NCBI GenBank assembly: GCA_046729895.1 | Contig: JBKPHP010000130.1 | Location: forward strand, 1-5,452 | DNA: 5,452 nt | Reading direction: 5' to 3' | Origin: DASXBA01 sp046729895 | GTDB lineage: Bacteria > Actinomycetota > Thermoleophilia > Solirubrobacterales > Thermoleophilaceae | Shown: positions 1 to 4,474 of the stretch, piece after piece | Layout: each line of letters starts with the position of its first letter | Numbering within the stretch: the first letter of the stretch is position 1 | Program-made: the position numbers and the translations under genes | The notes under the pieces: generated by a model | Database searches by the model: none | What the model was told of the DNA's origin: nothing | The model's input: the letters and a program-made list of their open reading frames with translations, nothing else

Positions 1-680
1 GCCAGGGCGTGGAGGTGTCGGCCGGACGCTCGCCCAAGGAGCGAGACGAGCGCCGCCTCGTCGAGCTGGGCCACCTGGCCGACAGTCGTGAGCCCCCGCG
101 CGCGGAGCTTCTTGCCGGTGACCGAGCCGACTCCCCAGAGCCGCTCGACCGGGAGGGGCCTGAGGAAGGCCAGCTCGCCGTCGGGCGGCACCACGAGGAG
201 GCCGTCGGGCTTCGCCACGCCGCTGGCGACCTTGGCGAGGAACTTGGTCCTGGCCACGCCCACCGTGATGGGCAAGCCAACGCGCTCGCGGACCTCGCGC
301 CGTAGCCTGACGGCGATGTCCGCGGGCCGGCCGGAGATCCGCGTCAGGCCGCGAACGTCGAGGAACGCCTCGTCGATCGAAAGCCCATCGACCAGAGGCG
401 TGGTCTGCTCGAACACCTCGTACACCGCCTTGCTCGCCTCGGAGTAGGCCGACATCCGCGGTCCGACCACGACCGCCTCCGGGCAGAGCCGGCGGGCCTG
501 CGCCCCACCCATCGCGGTGCGGACGCCGTACGCCTTGGCCTCGTAGCTGGCAGCGAGCACGACCCCGGCACCGACGATGACGGGGCGGGCCCGCAGAGAA
601 GGGTCATCCCGCTGCTCGACCGACGCATAGAAGGCATCGAGGTCGGCGTGGAGGATCGTGGCCTCGGTGCGCACGAACAC
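1..680 (-). CDS. dinB: DNA polymerase IV (Y-family translesion polymerase), partial at the left edge
   Basis: Error-prone Y-family polymerase that copies past damaged template bases in the cytoplasm. The reading frame is open from a GTG at 680 to the window edge, giving 226 residues; the C-terminal part (rest of the thumb-side HhH region and the little finger) lies outside. Seen directly: the palm motif HADLDAFYASVEQ at residues 11-23, with metal-binding Asp13 and Tyr18 at the steric-gate position (Phe13 in E. coli DinB, Tyr12 in Dpo4); the fingers motif YEAKAYGVRTAM at 46-57; catalytic SIDEAFLDV at 101-109 with Asp103 and Glu104; GVARTKFLAKVASGVAKPDG near 150-170; and the helix-hairpin-helix stretch LWGVGSVTGKKLRARG near 190-206. 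A second GTG at 674 is an equally plausible start. Neither has a clear Shine-Dalgarno sequence. It lies 64 bases downstream of the lyase gene in the same direction, so cotranscription is possible. The frame is intact. The family call is secure; the exact start is not. Confidence 0.95.
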   Translation of the reverse strand, partial: MFVRTEATILHADLDAFYASVEQRDDPSLRARPVIVGAGVVLAASYEAKAYGVRTAMGGAQARRLCPEAVVVGPRMSAYSEASKAVYEVFEQTTPLVDGLSIDEAFLDVRGLTRISGRPADIAVRLRREVRERVGLPITVGVARTKFLAKVASGVAKPDGLLVVPPDGELAFLRPLPVERLWGVGSVTGKKLRARGLTTVGQVAQLDEAALVSLLGRASGRHLHAL

Positions 681-705
681 ATGTTCGCATCCGGCTGAGA
701 CGGAG

Positions 706-721
706 GGTGAGGTGACTCACC
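706..721. repeat. Short perfect hairpin between the lyase and polymerase genes
   Basis: GGTGAG (706-711), GTGA loop (712-715), CTCACC (716-721): a perfect 6-bp stem with a 4-base loop in the 64-base gap between the lyase stop at 745 and the polymerase start at 680. No T-run follows on the minus strand, so a classical intrinsic terminator is not supported. It could be an attenuating hairpin, a small operator, or chance in GC-rich DNA. Confidence 0.3.
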
Positions 722-744
722 CGCTCCGGCTAGCCCATTCCAGC

Positions 745-1548
745 TCAGGCGTAGCGGGCCTCGTCCGCGTAGCGCGCCTCCAGCTCGAGCAGCTCGTTGA
801 AGTCGTCGAAGGCGAGCATGCGGTCGACCGCGCCCGCGGTGGTCTCGCGGTCGTGCAGCTCGGTCAGCACGTCCGTCACCGCCTTCGCGGCGGCGAACAG
901 GCCGGCCAGCGGGCAGACGATGAGGTTGAAGCCGAGCTTCTCCAGCTCCGTCCGGGTCAGGTGCGGCGTCACACCGCGCTCGATCATGTTCGCCACGAGC
1001 GGCCCCGGCAGGGCATCGGCTATCCGCTCGAACTCGTCCACGGACTCCGGCGCCTCGACGAACAGGGCGTCGGCGCCCGCCTCCTTGTAGACCAGGCAGC
1101 GCTCGATCGCGGCCTCGAGCCCGAGCGGCTGCCGGGCATCGGTCCGGGCGACGATGAAGAGGTCGGAGGCGTCCCGGGCGGCCCGCAGCTTGGCCGCGTG
1201 CTCGTCCGTCTCGATCACGCGCTTTCCGCGCATGTGGCCGCATTTCTTCGGCCACACCTGGTCCTCGAGGAATACTCCCGAGGCGCCCAGCTCCTGCAGG
1301 TCGCGCATAGCCCTCATCACGTTCAGCGCGTTGCCGTAGCCGGTGTCGGCGTCGACGATCACCGGCGCGCGCGACACTCGGCACACCGAGCGGGCCGCCT
1401 CCGCCATCTCGCTCTGGGTCAGGAAGCCGAAGTCGGGCTCCCCCAGTCGCGAGGCGCTCACCGAGTAGCCAGAGATGAACACGATCTCGAAGCCCACCCG
1501 GGCGGCGATGCGTGCCGTGAGCGCGTCGTAGACGCCCGGCATCAGCAC
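745..1548 (-). CDS. Isocitrate lyase/PEP mutase superfamily protein, C-C lyase type (2-methylisocitrate lyase-like)
   Basis: Probable Mg2+-dependent (beta/alpha)8-barrel enzyme that cleaves a C-C bond in a 2-hydroxy or 2-methyl dicarboxylic or tricarboxylic acid; the substrate is unknown. Numbering from the GTG at 1548 (267 aa): MPGVYDALTARIA at 3-15; SGYSVSASRLGEPDFG at 26-41; metal ligands in DADTGYGN at 66-73; EDQVWPKKCGH at 95-105; VARTDAR at 133-139; VEAP at 164-167; N187. Established knowledge: the K[KR]CGH loop with its cysteine marks the lyases (isocitrate, methylisocitrate, dimethylmalate) and is absent from PEP mutase. No prp, glyoxylate-cycle or phosphonate gene is nearby to fix the substrate. 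GTG 1548 is the first conventional start after the upstream stop, but the encoded protein begins almost at MPGVYD, whereas relatives usually carry one more N-terminal helix. The in-frame upstream codons do encode such a stretch, ASGAQKIHELVAERA, so translation may begin earlier on ATT 1575 or CTG 1596. The family is certain; substrate and start are not. Confidence 0.9.
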   Translation of the reverse strand: MLMPGVYDALTARIAARVGFEIVFISGYSVSASRLGEPDFGFLTQSEMAEAARSVCRVSRAPVIVDADTGYGNALNVMRAMRDLQELGASGVFLEDQVWPKKCGHMRGKRVIETDEHAAKLRAARDASDLFIVARTDARQPLGLEAAIERCLVYKEAGADALFVEAPESVDEFERIADALPGPLVANMIERGVTPHLTRTELEKLGFNLIVCPLAGLFAAAKAVTDVLTELHDRETTAGAVDRMLAFDDFNELLELEARYADEARYA

Positions 1549-1603
1549 CGCCCGCTCGGCGACGAGCTCGTGAATCTTTTGCGCTCCGCTTGCCAGGAGG
1601 GCG

Positions 1604-1632
1604 AGTCTAGATGCCCGCCGGCGCGCCGCTAA
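1604..1632 (-). promoter_or_regulatory. Candidate promoter for the lyase gene
   Basis: On the minus strand TTAGCG (1632-1627) and TAGACT (1609-1604) are separated by exactly 17 bases. The -10 box fits TANNNT; the -35 box matches only 3 of 6 consensus bases. Transcription would start near 1597, very close to the possible upstream starts of the lyase (CTG 1596, ATT 1575), so the leader would be very short or absent. Prediction from pattern only. Confidence 0.35.
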
Positions 1633-1635
1633 GAT
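1630..1635 (+). promoter_or_regulatory. Candidate -10 box for the reductase gene
   Basis: TAAGAT at 1630-1635 fits the TANNNT form of an actinobacterial -10 box and would give a leader of about 60 bases before the ATG at 1701. No good -35 box lies at the right distance. It overlaps the -35 box proposed for the opposite strand, so the two promoters would compete. A second weaker box, TACCCT, lies at 1651-1656. The leader also contains a 5-bp hairpin, CGGCT-ggc-AGCCG, at 1673-1685, just ahead of the start. Confidence 0.3.
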
Positions 1636-1700
1636 GCCGCGCTCGCCGCCTACCCTTGAGAGGGACCCGCGCCGGCTGGCAGCCGCGCGGAGCCTCAGTC

Positions 1701-3095
1701 ATGAGCATCGGAACAGAGGACAACCCGCTGCGCGTCGCCATCGTCGGCTCCGGGCCGGCGGGCTTCTACGCGGCCGGCCACCTGCTCAAGCCGAAGGACC
1801 GGGTGGTGCAGGTGGACATGTTCGACCGGCTTCCCACCCCGTGGGGCCTCGTGCGCGCCGGTGTGGCGCCCGACCACCCCAACATCAAGGCGGTCAGCCG
1901 CGTGTACGAGAAGACGGCGGGCCACCCCGAGTTCCGCTTCTACGGCAATGTCGAGTTCGGCAGGGACCTGGACCATGACGAGATGGCGCGCCGCTATCAC
2001 GCGATCGTCTACGCGGTGGGGGCGCAGACCGACAAGCAGATGGGCATACCCGGCGAGGAGCTGCCCGGAAGCTGGGCAGCTACCGAGTTCGTCGCCTGGT
2101 ACAACGCCCACCCCGAGTACCGGGATCTCGAGTTCGACCTCTCTGCCGAGCGGGCCGTGGTGATCGGAAACGGCAACGTCGCGATGGACGTGACCCGCAT
2201 GCTGGCGAGCGACCCGGAGGATCTCGCCAAGACCGATGTGGCCGACCACGCGCTCGAGGTGCTGCGCGAGTCGGGCGTCAAGGAAGTGGTGGTGCTGGGG
2301 CGCCGCGGACCGGCCCAGGCCGCGTTCACGAACCCGGAGCTCCTGGAGCTCGGCGAGATGACCGGCGCGGACGTGCACGTCGCGTCCGAGGACTGTGAGC
2401 TGGACCCGCTGAGCGCCAAGTCGATCGAGGGCGAGGGGCACCTCACCGCGCGCAAGAACGTCGAGATCCTGCGCGACTACTCCGCCACGCCGCCGGTGGG
2501 CAGCGATCGGCGCATCGTGCTGCGTTTCCTGGTCTCACCTGTGGAGATACTCGGCCACGGCAGCGTGGAGGCGATCCGGATCGTCCGCAACGAGCTCCAC
2601 CCCGAGAGGGACGGCTCGCTGCGCCCGCGGCCCACCGAGGAGACGGAGGAGATCCCCTGCGGTCTCGTCTTCCGCTCGATCGGCTACCACGGCGTGCCGC
2701 TGCCCGGGCTTCCCTTCGACGAGCGGCGCGGCGTGATCCCGAACGAGGGCGGGAGAGTGCTGGTGGATGGCCGGCCGCTACCCGGCGTGTACGTGGTTGG
2801 CTGGATCAAGCGCGGGCCCACCGGAATCATCGGCACGAACAAGAAGGACGCCCAGGAGTCGGTCGACCTGATGTTCGACGACCTCGACGCCGGCCGCCTG
2901 CCCATTCCCGAGGATCCCGACCGCGACTCGCTGGAGGATCTGCTTCACGAGAGCGCGCCGGAGCACGTGACCTACGCCGGCTGGGAGGCGATCGACCGTC
3001 GTGAGCGCGAGGCCGGCGAGCCGCACGGCCGCCCGCGCGTGAAGCTCTGCTCGTTCGAGGAGCTTCTCGAGGCGGCCCGGGAGCGCGTCGGCTAG
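1701..3095 (+). CDS. fprA: Ferredoxin--NADP+ reductase, FprA/adrenodoxin reductase type
   Basis: Flavoprotein that moves electrons between NADPH and a ferredoxin in the cytoplasm, in actinobacteria typically to supply cytochromes P450 or other ferredoxin-dependent enzymes. The 464 residues compare with about 456 in the Mycobacterium tuberculosis protein. Seen directly: FAD-binding VAIVGSGPAGFYAAGHLL at 12-29; TPWGLVRAGVAPDHP near 46-60; the NADP-binding motif VVIGNGNVAMDVTRMLA at 153-169; LGRRGP at 199-204, whose two arginines hold the 2'-phosphate of NADPH; and the family signature GWIKRGPTGIIGTNKKDA at 367-384, which closes the FAD site. No extra iron-sulphur domain is present, and no ferredoxin or P450 gene is in the window. 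ATG 1701 is preferred because the FAD motif then begins at the usual distance; it has only a weak upstream GCGGAG. An in-frame ATG at 1611 would add 30 unconserved, Arg-rich residues and overlap the divergent promoter. The last codons form one arm of a hairpin shared with the convergent gene. Confidence 0.96.
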   Translation: MSIGTEDNPLRVAIVGSGPAGFYAAGHLLKPKDRVVQVDMFDRLPTPWGLVRAGVAPDHPNIKAVSRVYEKTAGHPEFRFYGNVEFGRDLDHDEMARRYHAIVYAVGAQTDKQMGIPGEELPGSWAATEFVAWYNAHPEYRDLEFDLSAERAVVIGNGNVAMDVTRMLASDPEDLAKTDVADHALEVLRESGVKEVVVLGRRGPAQAAFTNPELLELGEMTGADVHVASEDCELDPLSAKSIEGEGHLTARKNVEILRDYSATPPVGSDRRIVLRFLVSPVEILGHGSVEAIRIVRNELHPERDGSLRPRPTEETEEIPCGLVFRSIGYHGVPLPGLPFDERRGVIPNEGGRVLVDGRPLPGVYVVGWIKRGPTGIIGTNKKDAQESVDLMFDDLDAGRLPIPEDPDRDSLEDLLHESAPEHVTYAGWEAIDRREREAGEPHGRPRVKLCSFEELLEAARERVG

Positions 3096-3121
3096 CCCCG
3101 GACGCTTACTCGCCGACGCGC
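3083..3121. terminator. Shared hairpin between convergent genes, probable bidirectional terminator
   Basis: GCGCGTCGGC at 3083-3092 is the exact reverse complement of GCCGACGCGC at 3112-3121: a perfect 10-bp, almost all-GC stem around a 19-base loop. The left arm lies in the last codons of the reductase gene and the right arm in the last codons of the opposing gene. The loop holds both stop codons (TAG 3093-3095; TAA on the minus strand, 3108-3106) and the 10-base gap between them. Only a weak T-run (GATTT) follows on the plus strand and none on the minus strand, so termination may depend mainly on the stem or on Rho. Confidence 0.65.
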
Positions 3122-3771
3122 GATTTGAAGAGCGCCGCGAAGCGGTCACGCACGCCGCTTGGCCGCTCATCCGAGAGGAGCGAGGCCGGCAGCACCTCGC
3201 CGTAGCTCCTGGCGACTACGCCGAGCTCGTGCAGGTCGACGAGGTCCACTCCGAGCTCGCCCGCGACCTCGGTCACCGCCTGCGTCTGACGGCGGGTCCA
3301 CCGTGAGTACAGGCCGAGCGCCTCGACCCTCGCGTACTCGGCCCGCAGGCCGTCGCTGTCGACGTCGATCCGCCCCCAGACCGTGACGATCCCGGAGACG
3401 CCTTGGAAGTCGACCTTCGAGAAGTCGCTGGTAGGGGCATGGCGCGCGCAGATGCCGCAACCACATGCCGGCTCGGGTGCCCTGTGGGGCTCCCGGAGGA
3501 GGTCCTCGGTGCTACGGAACCTGCGGCACTCTGCGCGCAGCACGGGCTCGGACCAGGAGACCGGGAAGTTCGGCGAGCTGAGCTCGCCCTGCGCCGGCCC
3601 GTCGCGGAGGATCCGCCAACTCCGAAAGCCCACGATCGGCTCGATCAGGTCGGGGGCCTCGGCCTCGAGCGGAACCGGATCCGCGATAACGCTGACCGGG
3701 AGGGTTCCGCCACCGACGGGGCGCTCGGATGGAGACACGAGCGGCTCGACGCTGATCCTGACGGGGGACAT
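3106..3771 (-). CDS. Uncharacterised protein with a C-x-C-x2-C motif
   Basis: A complete 221-residue soluble protein with no signal peptide or membrane segment. I do not recognise a named function. Its layout, a GFRSWRI stretch at 48-54, an ECRRF element with Cys82, a CGCGIC cluster (Cys103, Cys105, Cys108, then His111), then GIVTVWGRIDVDSDGLRAEYARV at 127-149, resembles a family of actinobacterial hypothetical proteins I recall as carrying a CxCG element followed by a WGRV..H..G.RAEYA-like block. The cysteines and histidine could bind a metal or an iron-sulphur cluster, but this is inference. Residues 160-221 look helical and less conserved. ATG 3771 is the furthest-upstream start in this frame; no clear Shine-Dalgarno sequence lies at normal spacing, and an AAAGGG lies about 20 bases upstream. 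It is convergent with the reductase gene, shares its terminator hairpin, and is divergent from the surface-protein genes. That it is a real gene is very likely; its function is unknown. Confidence 0.85.
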   Translation of the reverse strand: MSPVRISVEPLVSPSERPVGGGTLPVSVIADPVPLEAEAPDLIEPIVGFRSWRILRDGPAQGELSSPNFPVSWSEPVLRAECRRFRSTEDLLREPHRAPEPACGCGICARHAPTSDFSKVDFQGVSGIVTVWGRIDVDSDGLRAEYARVEALGLYSRWTRRQTQAVTEVAGELGVDLVDLHELGVVARSYGEVLPASLLSDERPSGVRDRFAALFKSRVGE

Positions 3772-3786
3772 TCGTTCGCGCTGCGT

Positions 3787-3796
3787 GGGAATTCCC
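3787..3796. repeat. Perfect 10-bp palindrome GGGAATTCCC upstream of the C-x-C-x2-C gene
   Basis: GGGAATTCCC reads the same on both strands and begins 16 bases upstream of the ATG at 3771. On the minus strand a second GGGAAT (3811-3806) lies nine bases before it, forming a direct repeat around a TAGAGT box (3806-3801) that fits a TANNNT -10 element for the minus-strand gene. A dimeric regulator site is possible. The SigR-type GGGAAT-N18-GTT promoter was considered, but the GTT is missing. Confidence 0.35.
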
Positions 3797-3800
3797 TTTC

Positions 3801-3806
3801 ACTCTA
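3801..3806 (-). promoter_or_regulatory. Candidate -10 box for the C-x-C-x2-C gene
   Basis: TAGAGT on the minus strand (3806-3801) fits TANNNT and would start a transcript near 3794 with a leader of about 24 bases. No convincing -35 hexamer lies 16-18 bases further upstream, so the call rests on the -10 box alone. Confidence 0.25.
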
Positions 3807-3814
3807 TTCCCGCC

Positions 3815-3835
3815 CAGGGAGGTGGCTACTCCCTG
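3815..3835. repeat. 7-bp inverted repeat in the divergent intergenic region
   Basis: CAGGGAG (3815-3821) and CTCCCTG (3829-3835) are perfect reverse complements around the 7-base loop GTGGCTA. It lies just upstream of the TTGACA box at 3838. No T-run follows, so an operator or RNA hairpin is likelier than a terminator. Confidence 0.4.
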
Positions 3836-3837
3836 AC

Positions 3838-3863
3838 TTGACACATCCCGGGGTGTCCTGTCA
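3838..3863 (+). promoter_or_regulatory. Perfect TTGACA box embedded in nested inverted repeats
   Basis: TTGACA at 3838-3843 is an exact match to the housekeeping -35 consensus on the plus strand, pointing toward the surface-protein genes. It overlaps two nested inverted repeats: TGACA (3839-3843) with TGTCA (3859-3863), and GACAC (3840-3844) with GTGTC (3853-3857). No TANNNT box lies 16-18 bases downstream; TCACCT is found there instead, so either the -10 is degenerate or TTGACA is part of an operator. If this is the promoter, the gene's start must lie downstream of 3853, which favours the CTG candidates at 3880 and 3898. Confidence 0.35.
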
Positions 3864-4470
3864 CCTTCACGGAGTAAGGCTGCACCCGGAGGGGGATCTG
3901 CAACCTCCCTGCCTCACCGTTCTGACCACCGCAGCGCTGGCTGGACTGCTGGCTATTGCTCCCAGCCTGGCCTGGGCTGCCCCGACTCCGGATCCGTCAC
4001 CCGCGCCTACGGGGATCGCGCCTGACTCGGCACCGAGCCCGCAGCCCTCCTCGAGTCCGCCGGCGGCCCGGCAATCACCATCGCAGCCCGCTGCACCATC
4101 ACAGCCCGGTGCACCATCACAGCCAGCACCGAGCAAGTCGCGGGCTCCAGCCCGTGTCGTCGCTGTCTCCAGGCCCTCGACTCGTCCGGCATCGGACCCC
4201 GCCCCGGCCACGACCAGGCCGACCAGCCGTCCCGCCCGTCAGGTCGCTGAACACCCTCGCCCGGAGCACAGGTCACGAAGAGCCAAGCTGCTACCACGGG
4301 CGCCCACGAGCTTCGGGGTGAGCCCGCTGGTCACGGAGCTACGAGACACGGCCTCGGGCAGCCGGCCACGACCGATGATGCTGGCGGGCCTGGCGCTGTT
4401 GACGTTCGCCCTGGCGAGCGGCTCGTTCCTGAGGCTGATGTCGTGGCTGGCGGAGGAGCGAAGGCTCTAG
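3853..4470 (+). CDS. Proline-rich exported protein with signal peptide and C-terminal membrane anchor
   Basis: Not a recognised family. From the GTG at 3853 it has 205 residues. A hydrophobic signal segment (CLTVLTTAALAGLLAIAPSL, 20-39) ends in AWA-A, with likely cleavage after residue 42. Residues 44 to about 130 are a disordered Pro/Ser/Ala/Thr-rich linker containing three copies of a PSQP[AG]A-like hexapeptide (76-93). A basic stretch (HRSRRAK, near 139-145) follows, then one hydrophobic segment at about 175-197 and a short tail, EERRL. This predicts a protein anchored by its C terminus with a proline-rich arm spanning the cell wall. The start is uncertain: GTG 3853 has no ribosome site, whereas CTG 3898 follows GGAGGGGG by a few bases and CTG 3880 follows GGAG; both keep the whole signal segment. 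The next gene begins 4 bases after this stop, so the two are probably cotranslated. A partner or display role for the downstream exported protein is inference. Confidence 0.65.
   Translation: MSCHLHGVRLHPEGDLQPPCLTVLTTAALAGLLAIAPSLAWAAPTPDPSPAPTGIAPDSAPSPQPSSSPPAARQSPSQPAAPSQPGAPSQPAPSKSRAPARVVAVSRPSTRPASDPAPATTRPTSRPARQVAEHPRPEHRSRRAKLLPRAPTSFGVSPLVTELRDTASGSRPRPMMLAGLALLTFALASGSFLRLMSWLAEERRL
3888..3895 (+). promoter_or_regulatory. Strong ribosome-binding-like site upstream of a CTG
   Basis: GGAGGGGG is the best Shine-Dalgarno match in the region and precedes CTG 3898-3900, which is in frame with the signal peptide. No ATG, GTG or TTG lies in this frame between 3856 and the signal segment. 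CCTCC at 3904-3908 can pair with GGAGG at 3888-3892 (5-bp stem, 11-base loop), which could hide the site in the messenger. Use as a start site is unproven. Confidence 0.35.
4078..4131 (+). repeat. Three 18-base tandem repeats encoding a Pro-rich hexapeptide
   Basis: Units at 4078-4095, 4096-4113 and 4114-4131 encode PSQPAA, PSQPGA and PSQPAP. The first two differ at only a few bases, suggesting recent slippage or duplication in the linker of the exported protein. Confidence 0.75.
4460..4464 (+). promoter_or_regulatory. Ribosome-binding site for the Ig-like/FN3-like gene inside the upstream gene
   Basis: GAAGG at 4460-4464 lies 10 bases before ATG 4475, and GGAGGAG starts a little further upstream at 4452. 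Both are inside the last codons of the preceding gene, whose stop is 4 bases before this ATG. This supports translational coupling and the choice of ATG 4475. Confidence 0.5.
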
Positions 4471-4474
4471 CCGG

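Noticed and set aside
344..1384. Minus-strand open frame of 346 codons
   Set aside because: It crosses two well-supported genes in a different frame and encodes Arg/Ala/Gly-rich sequence with no motif, typical of shadow frames in GC-rich DNA.
658..1632. Plus-strand open frame of 324 codons
   Set aside because: It lies antisense to the lyase gene, whose catalytic motifs are intact, and is His/Arg/Leu-rich with no recognisable domain.
1611..1700. 30-residue N-terminal extension of the reductase from ATG 1611
   Set aside because: Arg/Pro-rich and unlike the family N terminus; it overlaps the proposed promoters, and ATG 1701 gives the usual length.
1695..2441. Minus-strand open frame of 248 codons opposite the reductase
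   Set aside because: Antisense shadow of a gene with complete FAD and NADP motifs; its composition mirrors the sense codons.
3787..3811. SigR-type GGGAAT-N18-GTT promoter
   Set aside because: GGGAAT occurs on both strands, but no GTT lies at the required distance in either direction.
3403..3837. Upstream part of the long plus-strand frame that ends at 4470
   Set aside because: It is antisense to the C-x-C-x2-C gene and has no features of its own; the real gene begins at the signal peptide downstream.
3815..3910. Known riboswitch class (c-di-AMP, c-di-GMP, cobalamin) ahead of the surface genes
   Set aside because: Hairpins are present, but I could not match the conserved core of any class I know. 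Only a covariance search could settle it.
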